DNA of 64,000 nucleotides from Macrotrachela quadricornifera (taxonomy: Eukaryota; Rotifera; Eurotatoria; Philodinida; Philodinidae): contig JAJEKB010021337.1 in NCBI GenBank assembly GCA_022393335.1, positions 1,638,802 to 1,702,801 on the forward strand, read 5' to 3'. The notes under the pieces are model-generated. The model did not search any database and had not been told where the DNA came from. It saw only the letters and a list, made by a program, of their open reading frames with translations. This document shows positions 24,272 through 35,271 of this stretch, piece after piece. Numbering within the stretch: the stretch's first letter is position 1; each line of letters starts with the position of its first letter. Both the position numbers and the translations under genes were made by a program.

Positions 24272-25843
24272 GCTTTGGCTAGTTTTTGTGGTCGTCCTCG
24301 TTTTCATTTTTCACTAACAGGTACATCCTTCGCTGGTGCAGGTGGTCTGCTAAACTTCAATCTAGTTACCATACCAATTACATGTTTGTAAATATATTCT
24401 TTGAAAAAGTTTGAACAATTTCAAAAACCATTTTTACACTCTGATCCATCGTCTGATAAAGTTACTTTCCATATTCCAAAGGCTGGTATGTAATAATAGG
24501 TTAAACCTTTTTTATTAGATGAAATCTATAATACTGATTTGAAGGATTTTGCAAAATAATATGCATCAGTCCATTGTTTAAGTGTTATTGTTGGTTCTGT
24601 TGAAAACATAACCGGATCCGTTTGGTCCTGATTGCGAGACATGGTCCATTTATGTGCAATATCATTTGCAATTGTAAGAAATCTTAATAAGGCATGTCGT
24701 TCTCTAAATGTATGTTCATCTTTGATGACTTCGTTTGTTGCTTCTAATGAATTATTAGTACTTGATGTCAAGGTACTGTTTCCTTCATACATGAATCAAC
24801 ATTTTTTAACCATTCGTTTTCGACTTTGTTCCATTTCTTTAAAAATAAAGAGAATGCCTTTCGGAACACAATTTCTGATTCACATAACTGTAATTTATCA
24901 ACATCATCTGGTATATCATTTTTTATTGCACCACCAATTTTTAAGCTCTTTAATTTTTTCTCAATATTTCGACGCATATGAGACCAACATATAACCATTT
25001 TATTATTATTATTAAATAGTCTCATAAATGCATTACGTATGGCACCAGACCCGTCAGCTGTAAAATTTGTTTGAGTTATTCGTTCAACACCATCAGAAAT
25101 GCTTTTAAAGATAAACTCGAAGTTCTGCTGCTTTTCATCACTACAGACAGTTAAACCAAATAGATGAAACTTTCGATTACAGTCACTATTACCGACTACC
25201 AAAACAGGATATCCTTGATAAATCAGTTTATAGATGGCATCGGCATGTACATTTGTCAAAGTCGAAGCAATTCTAATCAATCGTTTTGTTGATCAAAAAA
25301 TCTGAATTTGTTGGTGTTATCTACGACATCTTCATAACGAATGTAAAAGGAAACGACAAATGTCTTATCAGCAGATTGTGGTATTTTTAATCTTTCTTCA
25401 AACCAAAAGTCTAATCGTCCTAAACTTAAAGTGGTAGAACCAAACTTTTGCTTACGTAATTGTGTTAAATAATTGTTCATTTGGTTACGTGTTATATTAA
25501 TGTTTTTCTCTTATAATACTTCATAGATTTTCTTGGGTTTCAGTTTTAAATCGAACAATTCTTTTATTTTGAGGTTCATTTCTTATGATAAAAATTACAT
25601 CTTCTTTAAAATAGTATGAGTGTGTTCGCTTTTTGCACGAAATAGTATAAATTTCTCACCCTCATGCGAATAATAAAGGTGAACTACAGCATCACACTGC
25701 TTTTCATAAAATGAAACTTCATCACAGCGATAGTAAACTTTGACTCCAGCTTGGCCTTTATTGATGTAATGTCCATTACATCGTTCTTTTTGTTTGATCG
25801 CTATTTGACTTTCCAAATCATCAGAAAAGCTTGTCTCTTCCAC
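24272..25843 (-). pseudogene. MULE-type transposase, degraded
   Basis: Minus-strand fragments occur in domain order. 25843-25595 is a FLYWCH-like finger (RCNGHYINKG, YYRCDEVSF, EHTH). 25480-25277 is a linker. 25280-24768 is the MULE transposase core (GYPVLVVGNSD, FGLTVCSDE, TADGSGAIRNAF, ICWSHMRRN). 24792-24526 continues it. About 24480-24272 has a SWIM-like finger (CSNFF..ICKH) and an AT-hook-like RGRP. Fragments lie in different frames, and extra stops occur in the SWIM region, including a TGA where Trp is likely. MULEs cut and paste DNA; this copy cannot make a full enzyme. The flanking CTAAGTA motif clusters may mark its ends. Confidence 0.7.
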
Positions 25844-25899
25844 CCGATCAAATTTACACCTAATTGTTTTCTTCTCTTCAATAACGTGCTGGTGTTTCT

Positions 25900-27200
25900 G
25901 TTGAAAGGTGATTGATTTATCAGTTCAGTACAAAATATTTTCTTTATTATTCAAACAGTCGCTATTTATATACCTCTACGTGACAATGCTAATGGAAAAA
26001 ACCAACGATATTTGGAAGGAGACATGATGAGAAAGAAAACACCTAAACAGTATCACAAGAGAAAAACGTTTGGAAAATAGCCTAGTAACAGAAAGAAAAG
26101 AAAATATGTATGTATATCGTATGAATCATCTGTATGTCGGCAGAACGGAGGAAAACAAGAGGAAAATATCCAATATAAATGAATTCCACTATTTACTTAT
26201 TATTAATTTGTTTTCTTATATAGAAATCCAATTTTTTAACTTGATAATTAAATATTTCACATGTATATTAATTATTAAACTTGACAAAAAATTCTCCTAC
26301 TGGAAAAAAATAATTTAATTGAACATCCAACTTATTTACTGAGAATATGTAAATTTTACTAAGCAAAATTCAACTTAGAATTTATATAATTTACTTACCA
26401 AAAGAATATTACCTGTTTTAGATATATATCATCGATATCAAGTAGATTTCATTAATGTTCATAACTCGTTCACACTAATAATCAAGTGAAAGATTGAACA
26501 TGCAGTATACCCTAATGAAACATAAAACAGATATAATCTTTTAACCAATTATGACTTAGCATTCCATTCACTACGAAATCACATCTCATTAAATTCATGC
26601 GACGATGGAAAAACAGCAAATCGACAGTTGCCTAAATTTTTTCTATTTTCTAGTGTTTCGCTCGTAATTATTCATTACGCCATCTAACGATCTCATACTC
26701 ATATTGGTTGATTCTATGAGTAATGAAAACTGCTTACTCATCATCATGTCATCTGAAATAGGAAAAAACCAACTTGGAAATAAAATTAATGTTGTAATAT
26801 TAAATAACCATCGATAATGGTATGGTATGAATAATATTTACTAGGAAGAAGTCTATTAAATTTCTCACCTTATAAAATAATTTTTTTAAATTAAAACCTA
26901 CTTTTAGAATATAAAATCATACATTAGTATCAAAAAATGGCAAAAAAAATGTTTATTTATTTTTATTTGCTTGTGCTCAGTCTGTGACTATTCATACAAA
27001 TGAATATTTGATTTTTGTCGATTCCTTTTTGATACAAGTTTATCTTTTAGTTTTTATTGGTTTTGTTTTATAGAGTATCCATTATACGGAAATACTTCGA
27101 ATACGTAAGTTTGCTACTATTTGTTATTTTCCTGTCAAGTTCTTTGATTTTTTTCTTAGAATTTTAATTCACTAGACTGTAGTGAGGGTCATATGAAAAA
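25900..27200. other. No supported gene
   Basis: AT-rich DNA with a TTTACTTA/ACTTAG motif cluster at about 26330-26400 (possible MULE end). The 82-codon frame at 26070-26318 is Lys/Ile/Asn-rich and unrecognised. Nothing else was seen. Confidence 0.4.
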
Positions 27201-27329
27201 AAAATAGTTTGTGGATTTGTTTGTTTGTGTCAGGGTCAAAGGTCAAAAGAACATTAGCATTACATTGCAAGTTTTGCATACTATGAAGGTACTCATGGGT
27301 CCTCAAGTCCTGTACAATGAATATGCCAT

Positions 27330-27519
27330 CGCAAATCAGCTGATGAGACTGTCATTATCCGCGAGCAAGTTCAAGAAATATTCGACGGTTACATCGTTCC
27401 CCCTAAGTCAAGCCCGTGGTTCTCTCTGGTCGTCATTGTCACCAAGAAAAATGGCCATCTTCGTTTCTGTGTAAATTACAGGACGCTTAATGCAATCACC
27501 GAACCTGGTGTCTACCCAC
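27330..27519 (+). pseudogene. Gypsy reverse transcriptase, N-terminal part
   Basis: The frame shows VPPKSSPWFSLVVIVTKKNG and LRFCVNYRTLNAITEPGVYP, the classic start of Ty3/Gypsy reverse transcriptase. Translation stops making sense exactly at the hAT border (27520), and the RT continues at 30639 after the insertion. Confidence 0.75.
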
Positions 27520-27544
27520 TAGTGTTCCTCGTGATCGTCGATTT

Positions 27545-27722
27545 CACGATCACGATCACGATCACGATCACGATCACGATCACGCGTGATCGTGCGTGAT
27601 TTGGAGGTTTTTCTATCATCGTGATCGTGATCGTGCGTGGTTAGCAAATTTTTTTCTCATCGTGATCGTGATCGTGCGTGATTAGCAAATTTTTTTCTCA
27701 TCGTGATCGTGATCGTGATTGA
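27545..27722. repeat. Subterminal CGTGATCG array, one end of the hAT element
   Basis: A run of GATCAC hexamers (about 27547-27585) is followed by three copies of a unit CATCGTGATCGTGATCGTGC then GTG(A/G)TTAGCAAATTTTTTT. The same unit in the same orientation is found at the other end of the element. Such arrays near the TIR are usually transposase-binding sites (inference). Confidence 0.75.
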
Positions 27723-27917
27723 AACTAAAATTTTGTAAACATAATTTTAGCATATATGTGCCAAACTTTAAATCTTTATTTAGAATATCATGTTCACAAT
27801 TAAATTAAACAATATCTATTAGTTCATCGTTTGCTTATAAAAAAAACAAAAAGAAAACACATAATATAATAACAAGTAGCATTAAAATAAAGCTGAGAAA
27901 AAGCATGAAAACAATAA

Positions 27918-30238
27918 TCAAAAAATCTCTTCATTTTCTTCACTTTCAATATCAATAAAATGTTCATGATCACTTGGATTGTCGAACAAATCACTTTCTT
28001 TGTTCTTTTTTTGAATTGGTTCATCATTTAAGACAATTGTGTCACATTTTCGTTTAGTATTTAAGTTATCACTTGCTTCAGGAAAATCAGCAGAAAATTT
28101 TTCTTTCAGAATATTCATATTCTTCTTCAAAAACATTAATTTGTTCAATTTTTCTGAACCCAGTCTAGTTCTTTTATCTGTAAAAGTATTTTTACACGAA
28201 GAAAACTGTCTCTCTACCGATGTATTTGAAGCAGGAATAGCTAATATATTACGAGCAACTGAAGCAATTAATGGAAATGCTTCTTTATGATATTTCCAGA
28301 ATGAAAGTATATCATCATTTTCATTACCTTCAATCACCAACGTGGATGCTAAATAATTTTCTAATTCTTTTTCAACATTATTCTTTTCTGGTGGTGAAGG
28401 TGGTTTGTCAAATAATTCGATCAATAAAATATTTCGTGCATTTAAACGAGCAGATTTTGTAATTGATGTCGAAGATGACGATGATGATGAACATAAACTT
28501 GTTGATGGTGCTACTGGTGAATCTACAGTTGATGGTGAATTTGTAGATAATAGACGATCAAAATGTTTATACATTTCTTGTTTTAATAAAAATAATGCAC
28601 GTTCTTTGAATTGAGGACATTTATGTAAATGTTTATTATTTGGATGAAGTATAGCAGCAATTAGGTGTTCATCTGTTAATTCCCATTTATCATCCAAACG
28701 TTTACCTATAGTAAAAATAATAAAATACTAAAAGATTTACATTAATTATTTTTTTACACCTCATACCCAAGAAAGATTTCACTTGTTTAATACATTCGTC
28801 ATCACAATCATCAATTTTACATTTATTAATCAAATACTGTTTGAATGGTAATACACGATGAAGTGTTGGTCGTTTGTCGTCGCTTAATGCTTGAAGAACT
28901 GTATCAAATGGTTCTAAGAAACGACATATATCAAGTAAAAGTTCTTGATTTATATTAGAATAAGTTGCTGCTAGTTTAGAATCGATAATTTGAATTATTT
29001 CATCGAAAATACTTGAAAATACATTTAACATTAAATATGCACCACTAAAACGTGTATCTGAATATAAAACCAATTTTTTAGATAGATTTTTCTGTTTATG
29101 TACTCGACGAACATTCGAAACAATAGTTTTAACATTATTAAATAGTTCTTGAGCTAAATCACAGTCAACAGATTGTCCATCAATTGTTTTTGTCGTGAAT
29201 GTGTGTTGAAGTTGTTTATTAATATAATGATCACTACATCCTACACGTTTACAATCTGCATTGAAGGTACATATCATTGTAGCTTCATTATCAGTGACAA
29301 CGAACTTTTGTTGATCCAATGTTAAATCAAAACCTTTTAATGTTTCATCAACAAATGAACGAATTGTTGGTGCACGTTTATTTTCCATTTCATATGGAAA
29401 ACACCCTAATGAAAATATATATGGTTGAAATTCTGGATCAACATGACTAAGTGAAATTCCACAATAAGATAAACCTTTTTAATAAAAAGCAAAAAAAAGA
29501 AAACTTTTTCGTAGCATTAAAGACCTGTTCTACCTGTGAATGATTCACACCAAAAATCGACGATCACACAAAAACTATCCATTGATTTAAAGAATTGTAT
29601 CAGTTGCTGCTTGTAATAATCATACATTCTATCAATAGTTCGACTAACCTAATATCGATAGATATTAGTTCAATATATATATATCAGTATGTAGAATAGA
29701 AGTTGCTTACAGTATTAGAATCTGGTAATAAATCTTCAATATCTATACCTGTTGATGACGATAAACGTTGACCACTAACGAATAATTCTTTAGCTAAACG
29801 AAGAAAACCAGGTCCTTCAATTAAATGAAATGCTCGGCTATCTTGAACAACAAATTCTGTACAAGACATTGTAATTGCATTTTTAATACGTTTCGGTATC
29901 TGTTTTTTATCATTCGAAGCTTTTTTGTAATAATTGTAGATTGTTTGTTGTTCATCTGATGAAGTAGTTTGTTTTTGTTTGGATTGACACGAACGTACAT
30001 GACTAATCATACAACCAGAACCAGTTACCGATTTGTAGACCAATATTGTTTTACAATGATCACAAATAATGAAATCTTGTTTAGTATTAGAAACATATAT
30101 TTGGCTGAAATGGTTCCAATGGTTTGAGATTTTAGTTTTTGTCTTTTCATTTGGTTTCTCATACGATACTGATGTACTATTTTGTGACACAAGTCGTTCG
30201 ACATCTTTTTTATTTAATTTATTACTATTTGTAGTCAT
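27918..30238 (-). CDS. hAT transposase, intact, four exons
   Basis: Exons 30238-29711, 29648-29534, 29474-28767 and 28705-27918 are separated by introns of 62, 59 and 61 nt. All introns have GT..AG ends, and the exons sum to 2,139 nt, an exact 712-codon frame plus stop. Order of domains: a BED-type zinc finger at about residues 40-95 (ICDHCKTIL ... HVRSC); a Hermes-like DNA-binding segment (about 120-180); the RNase H-like catalytic core with candidate Asp in CVIVDFWCESF and in VVTDNEATM; and a C-terminal dimerisation region (ILAIPASNTSVERQFSSC). It would excise and insert DNA between the TAG..CTA ends of this element. No stop or frameshift is visible, so it may be recently active. The start is the first ATG of the exon. 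Confidence 0.9.
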
Positions 30239-30424
30239 TACGAACGTGGATATTTTTTAAGACTTTCGATTTTCAACAGTTATTAAGAATAGAAATTAAA
30301 AAAAAAGGAATAGAATAACATGATGACTTCAGTTCGTTAATACAGAATCCTATCAATAACAGTGTATAGATGGCACTGTGGGATAATAAAAGACTACTTA
30401 GTATTTTAAGTTCCTCTATACAAA

Positions 30425-30612
30425 TTAAAGCCGTGATCGTGATCGTGCGTGATTAGGAATTTTTTTTTCGTCGTGATCGTGATCGTGCGTGATTAGAAAA
30501 TTTTTTTTCGTCGTGATCGTGATCGTGCGTGATTAGGAAATTTTTTTTTCGTCGTGATCGTGATCGTGCGTGATTAGGAAATTTTTTCATCGTCGTGATC
30601 GTGATCGTGAAC
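30425..30612. repeat. Subterminal CGTGATCG array, other end of the hAT element
   Basis: There are four to five copies of a unit of about 53-56 bp: CGTGATCGTGATCGTGCGTG, then ATTAGGAAATTTTTTTTCGT. They run in the same orientation as the copies at 27600-27720, ending just inside the TIR. Confidence 0.8.
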
Positions 30613-30638
30613 AAAAACGCCGATCACGAGGAACACTA

Positions 30639-30920
30639 CTACCCACTGCCGCGAATTGACGATATCTCAGACAAGTTAGGTGGTTCTAAATACTTTACCA
30701 CATTAGATTTACAAGCAGGGTATTGACAGATATCCATTGCGGAAAGTGATAAAAATAAAACTGCCTTTGTCACAGCTGATGGACTGTATGCGTGTAATGT
30801 CTTACCTTTTGGTTTACTCAACGCTTAACCAACTCTGTTTTGGATGCACTTCGATGGGGCATTACTCTCGTGTACTTGAACGATATAATCATATATCCAC
30901 CATCATTTGACAAGTATGTA
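30639..30920 (+). pseudogene. Gypsy reverse transcriptase, catalytic part
   Basis: After the hAT insertion, RT resumes with LPRIDDISDKLGG, FTTLDLQAGY and VLPFGL. A TGA stands where the conserved Trp after GY is expected. Further on, a frame change leads to LVYLNDIIIY, where the family has YLDD, so one catalytic Asp is lost. It is clearly inactive. Confidence 0.75.
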
Positions 30921-31344
30921 GATATTAACGCTGCTCCTTTTTTGTTCCGATGATGAAGACAGGATGAAAACAACACACACTCAAAACAAACGAATATCAG
31001 CTTTTTATACTTTCTTTATGAGAGAGGCGGAGGAAAAAAACAGAAGAAAGAATGTGAGGGTGAAAGAAAATGTGCGAAGGAGAGAATGGAGTATGTAAAA
31101 GAATGAATAACAACAGAACACGAGTTAATCATGGCCGGTTGACATGACAGTAGAGCATCTGTATCTGGTGCTCCGAGTATTAGCTAAAGCTGCCTTTCAA
31201 GAACCAGACAATTCTTTCAAAGAACAATTGAACCTAATGCATGGGCAAAGTGTCAGTAGTATTATGGATAAACTTTTTTCATTTGATTCAAGAAAAATCT
31301 TGGAAGAGCAACGCGAAGATAAGATGACTAGACAGCTACGAAAA

Positions 31345-32285
31345 TAACTAGGCCATGAAAAAAGTTCATGATCATTTATTTTGAATAATGGAATTATTCA
31401 TAAGATTATAAATCGTCCTAGCAGGGTTATTTTGTATCTACCATTTGTACCTGCTTCTATAATCCAACGGTATCCCGAAAGATGCTCCCCGGATACTTGC
31501 TTCCCGCATAGATGCGGGTGTAGGCGCAAGTCTGAGTGAGAATGAGGGGAAGACATAGAGTGAGTTTTGGTTGTGATTGGGGTTAGATCTGGGCCTGTAG
31601 AGCAAATGACACTGGGGAGCAAGTGTCGCGGGAGCAAATGTCTGGGAAGCATCTTTCATAGATTCTGATCCAACAGCTATTGGTAGCATATCATGACAAC
31701 CTCACGTCTGGTCATCGGGATACTAATCAAACTTGGAATAAAATTCGTGATAGATATTATTGGTCTTACATGTACAAAGACGTCAGAGCATCTATATTGG
31801 CTTGTAATAAATGCAAACAATTTAAGATTTCGAGAACAGAATCGTATGGTACCCTAGAGCCTATAGAATCGCCGACAGGTATATTGAATCTCATGGGATT
31901 AGATTTTGTCGGACCTGTTCCACAATTATCTGCTGGTAATACATATGTCCTAGTTTGTACGGACTACTTGTCTCGTTACGCTATTGCTCAAGCTGTACCT
32001 AATTGTTCGGCGGACATAGCTGCTAAGTTTTTGGTACAAAAAGTGATCTTGTAATTTGATGTTCCAAAACAATTGCTAGCTGATCGCGGCAGTCATTTCA
32101 TGTCAAACGTTTTCGAAGCGATCGCATCAAGATGTGACGTGAACCATATTACGACTACAACTTATCATCCACAGTGTAATAGCCTTACCGAAAGGTTCAA
32201 TACGACACTCGTTGGCTCCATCGGGACTTATGCAAAACAACAAAAAAGCGATTGGGATGAGTTTTTAGAGGGCATATCGGGAATT
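31345..32285 (+). pseudogene. Gypsy integrase, disrupted
   Basis: The left part (31345-31468) shows IINRPSRVILYLPFVPAS. The sense resumes after the MITE at about 31675 with AYHDNLTSGH, YYWSYMYKDV and CNKCKQFK, the HHCC zinc-binding domain. The catalytic core follows with LDFVGPVP, TDYLSRYA, LADRGSHFMS and YHPQCNSLTERF, giving the D-D-E pattern. An in-frame TAA at 32052-32054 interrupts the core, and the frame ends near 32285 without a clear C-terminus. Confidence 0.75.
31469..31667. mobile_element. 199-bp MITE in the Gypsy integrase
   Basis: The direct repeat ATCCAAC occurs at 31462-31468 and 31668-31674. The ends share GAAAGATGCT(C/T)CCC in inverted orientation. Removing the insert and one repeat copy restores an uninterrupted sense frame across the junction, which fixes the borders. 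Confidence 0.65.
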
Positions 32286-32290
32286 ATTTT

Positions 32291-32560
32291 TTTGGCATTT
32301 ATTTATTTACTAAGGATTTATTGAGACTATATAGCTGTATTAGTATTTTGGTGCACCCTCACTCTTGCCATCCATCCCCCGCACTCACCCTCAACCTCAC
32401 TTAGTTTTCACCCTCACCCTCAATAGGAGTTCTGTGGAATTTATTTTAAAATGTATGAGGATTTATTAAAAATCCGAACAAATCCCAAAAAAATTGACCC
32501 CGGTATCTGCTGCCTAATTTGATGTAAAAAACACCACTTTTCGATACTCAGAAGTTTTTA
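32291..32560. other. Non-coding with CCCTCA-rich stretch
   Basis: A pyrimidine-rich stretch with CACCCTCA/CCCTCAACC units lies at about 32345-32420. A similar stretch occurs at about 34660-34715. There is no gene. The meaning is unknown; the runs are short and degenerate, so I do not call telomeric repeats. Confidence 0.4.
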
Positions 32561-32564
32561 CAAG

Positions 32565-33218
32565 ACGGAGGGACTGACGAGGGAAGGGTCCCAACTGTCC
32601 AATCGCTTTTGAGCCGAGACTATGTGCGTTATGTAGACTCAAATGAGATATGAATAGTCTGAAAAAAGTTCGGGTCGCTGGCTTATTGCTATGGAGATAT
32701 TGCATTTTTACGGTATTTTTTAAAAAATGCCGTGGTCCCCCTCAGGGATACGAGAAAAACTGATTTCCGAATTACGACTTGAGACTTTGGATAGAGATAG
32801 ACCTCAATGAAAATAGTTTACTGTGATTATTTCAGATTTTTTCGCCCTTTTTATCTTAGGATACAGTTATGAATAGCTAGTCTCTATAAACTGGCAGATT
32901 TTATGCTTTTATTTTAAGATAAAAGCAGATGACAAAATCTCAAAAACATTCACAATAAACTATTCTCATCGAGGTCTGTCTCTATTCAAAGTTTCAAGTC
33001 GAAATTCGAAAATCAGTTTTTCTGGTATCCCTAAGGGGGACCACGGCATTCATTTTTAAAGAATACTGTAAAAGTGCAATATCTCTGTAGCAATATGCTA
33101 GCGGCCCGAACTTTTCCCAGGCTATTCATAACACATTTCGGTCTACATAATGCACATAGTCTCGGCTCCAAAGCGATTGGACAGTTGGGATCCTTCCCTC
33201 GTGAGACATACAGAGGAG
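32565..33218. mobile_element. 650-bp long-hairpin foldback element
   Basis: Two arms of about 290-320 bases (about 32565-32880 and 32925-33218) are inverted imperfect copies around a short centre. Landmarks are ACGAGGGAAGGGTCCCAACT on the left against its complement on the right, GTCCAATCGCTTTTGAGCC, and GGGGGACCACGGCAT. It is non-coding. A related terminus, CAAGGGAAGGTCCCC, occurs at about 63610. Confidence 0.7.
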
Positions 33219-33529
33219 GTTTAGCATCTTTTAGCTCTCTGATGATTTCGTCACTATCTATTACCAATTGAATTTCTAACACTTGTTTTAATTATTTAAG
33301 AATTACTTTGTCAAGACAATACACAACCTGCTGATTGACATGTCTTTTTTATCCTTTTGATACACAATCATAGAGGTCACCATATTCGACCAAAAAGAGA
33401 TAAATGTGCTAGGATATTCGATTCTAAAGACAAGCTAGTACAAATCGACCAAAGGAAAATGTTAAAGCCTTGCTGTGCCCCAGCCAAACATAATTTTTTT
33501 ACCAGAAAAAAAAAACACTTTTCAAAAAT

Positions 33530-33596
33530 TTCGCTAGGGGTCAAGGGCTCCTAGGACGGGGCTGAGTCCTCTCTGTCTTCCCTGGCTTCGCCACTG
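33530..33596. mobile_element. hAT-like element end (CAGTGGCGAAGCCAGG)
   Basis: Read on the minus strand from 33596, the sequence starts CAGTGGCGAAGCCAGGGAAG, a hAT-type terminus close to that of the MITE at 61601-61786. The opposite end was not found, so this is a truncated copy. Confidence 0.45.
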
Positions 33597-33694
33597 GTTA
33601 TGTATTAAGATGGTAAGAAAATGTATATCTTTACAACCAAATGCTACTCTATTTATACCAAGAGAAGAAAAGAATAAAACATGATAAACAGCTG

Positions 33695-33894
33695 TCGCCA
33701 AAAAAACTTGCACAATTTTTTTTTCTTTGAAATAAGAAATGTTTTTTTTCAAGTCTTTTTTCAAATATTTGTATATGGGGTGATAGAGAATTAAAAGCTC
33801 TATCGCCCCACATACAAAATGTTTGAAGAAGGAGTTGGAAAAAAACATTTTTTATTTCAAAGAAAAAAAAATTGTGGAAGTTTTTTTGCAGTAG
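33695..33894. mobile_element. 200-bp palindromic MITE
   Basis: The arms AAAAAAACTTGCACAATTTT and the inverted match ending AAAATTGTGGAAGTTTTTTT meet at a centre near 33790, with GATAGAG and CTCTATC pairing. Outer bases CTGTCGCC / GCAGTAG extend the match partly. It is probably Tc1/mariner-type, but no target duplication is certain. Confidence 0.55.
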
Positions 33895-34072
33895 TGTAGA
33901 ACTCGTTAACTCGGTTCGAGTATTAAAATTTTAGTTGAGTTTTCAACTATTCAACTTTTAAAAGTTTTAATACTCGAGTATTCGAGTTTTCTACTATTCA
34001 ACTGTTACCATATGATAGATTAAGGATGCTACTATAGGATACTGTCTACAGGATGCTGTCTACAGGCGAGGG

Positions 34073-34255
34073 CGTAAAAGCAGATGACGCCTGGTGGAAT
34101 CACATGTGACTCCGACTGACTCCAGCTGACTTCATCGGATTCTAACTAACTTCAACTGACTTCAAGTGACTTTGGAGTCAATGAAGTCAGGTAATTTCAA
34201 CAGACTCCACCTGATTTCTAAAATCCGAAACCGATTGGAATACCTGCTTTTAACC
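34073..34255. repeat. Small element, motif TGACTTCA / GACTCC
   Basis: The ends TAAAAGCAG and CTGCTTTTA are inverted. Between them, about ten degenerate copies of (A/C)TGACTTCA and complements occur. It is a possible nested non-autonomous element; borders are only approximate. Confidence 0.4.
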
Positions 34256-34262
34256 CCTGGTC

Positions 34263-34610
34263 TACAGGATGCTGCCTACATGATGCGGTCTACAGGATGC
34301 TGCCTACATGATGCGGTCTACAGGATGCTGCCTACATGATGCGGTCTACAGGATGCTGCCTACATGATGCGGTCTACAGGATGCTGCCTGAAGGATAGTG
34401 TCTAAAGGATGCTGCGTACAGGATGCTGCCAGAAGGATGGTGTCTAAAGGATGCTGCGTACAGGATGCTGCCAGAAGGATGGTGTCTAAAGGATGCTGCC
34501 TGAAGGATAGTGTCTAAAGGATGCTGCCTACAAGATGCGGTCTACAAGATGCCGCGTCCAGGAAGCTGTGTAAAGGATGCTGCCTGCAGGATGATGTCCG
34601 TCGCATTTGG
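34263..34610. repeat. 14-bp tandem repeat (GGATGCTGCCTACA)
   Basis: About 25 units of GGATGCTGCCTACA and variants (TGATGCGGTCTACA, AGGATAGTGTCTAA) stand head to tail. Four 28-bp dimers at about 34265-34385 are almost identical, pointing to recent duplication. Two more units lie at about 34040-34065. Open frames here simply reflect the repeat. Confidence 0.8.
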
Positions 34611-35177
34611 TCGCAGCTTACAGGTACCGGTTCTTTGACATCCTCATCCACATCCTCGTCCCCACCCACACTCCCGACACTCACCCTCACCATCACTCTC
34701 AGCCACCCTCAAGCATCTTGTAGTTAGCGCCCTTAATCTTTCGAGTACCAATAGTTGAACAGTTGAAAAGTTGAAAACTCGAGTATTAAAACTTTTAATA
34801 GTCGAATAGTTGAAAACTCAAGTAAAATTATTAACACTCGAGTAGAGTCTTCGAGTTCTACATGTATGCACCTCTTCAGACGTAGCTCGTTTTTGTTTCT
34901 CTGGTTCATCTGTAGAGATATTTTTTACTTTCGTTCTTTACTTGACATTTTCCTTTCGTTTTCTTTCTTCTTTTCTTCTCTGTGTGTTCTATACATATGA
35001 ATTTTTCCATTCCTATCAATTACATATGTTTGGTCTTTTCCCCTAGCTATGTGTCATGTTTTTGTATGCACGATGGGATTATTCCCATCATTAGATGGAT
35101 ATTTTTTCAAGGATGAGTAATCCATCATCCTATATAAAGCGTGTGACTTTTCACGAATAAACGGAGCAATATACGAC

Positions 35178-35271
35178 TAGTGGTCGACAAGTTCAGTTCA
35201 GTTCATTTCAGATGAACTGTTCAAACAGTTCATCTCAAATGAACTGAACTGAACTAGTCGACCCCTAACTA
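35178..35271. mobile_element. 94-bp hairpin MITE, motif AGTTCAGTTC
   Basis: An almost perfect palindrome runs from TAGTGGTCGACAAGTTCAGT to the inverted end GTCGACCCCTAACTA. It is flanked by TATACGAC at 35170-35177 and 35272-35279. The 8-bp duplication and TAG start fit a tiny hAT-derived element. Confidence 0.7.

Larger units (their letters stand above)
27520..30638 (-). mobile_element. Complete autonomous hAT transposon
   Basis: The TIRs are TAGTGTTCCTCGTGATCG at 27520-27537 and its complement ending at 30638. The 8-bp duplication CTACCCAC lies at 27512-27519 and 30639-30646. The element is 3,119 bp and holds a single minus-strand transposase gene with intact frame and splice sites. Both ends carry arrays of CGTGATCGTG. 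It sits inside a Gypsy RT gene whose coding sense continues across the insertion when the element and one duplication copy are removed. Confidence 0.92.
27330..32290 (+). mobile_element. Gypsy-type LTR retrotransposon remnant, interrupted
   Basis: Pol fragments on the plus strand run from reverse transcriptase (27330-27519, resuming at 30639-30920) to integrase (31345-32285). The hAT transposon at 27520-30638 splits the RT, and a 199-bp MITE (31469-31667) splits the integrase N-terminus. The RNase H region is missing or replaced by unrelated sequence at about 30921-31140. No gag frame or LTR pair could be identified. Several stops are present, so the element is dead. Confidence 0.75.
33895..34862. 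mobile_element. TIR element, motif ACTCGAGTATT (copy 1)
   Basis: The ends TGTAGAACTCG (33895-33905) and CGAGTTCTACA (34852-34862) are inverted. Each end carries repeated ACTCGAGTATT / AATAGTTGAA motifs (33900-34010 and 34740-34860). The middle contains a nested motif element and a 14-bp tandem array. A second copy with the same left end starts at 42938. There is no transposase. Confidence 0.6.

Noticed and set aside
32345..32420. Telomere-like CCCTCA repeats
   Set aside because: Short, irregular and dispersed (also about 34660-34715); no uniform tandem telomeric unit.
34263..34610. CRISPR-like repeat array
   Set aside because: Units are contiguous 14-mers without unique spacers; it is a minisatellite in a eukaryotic transposon.
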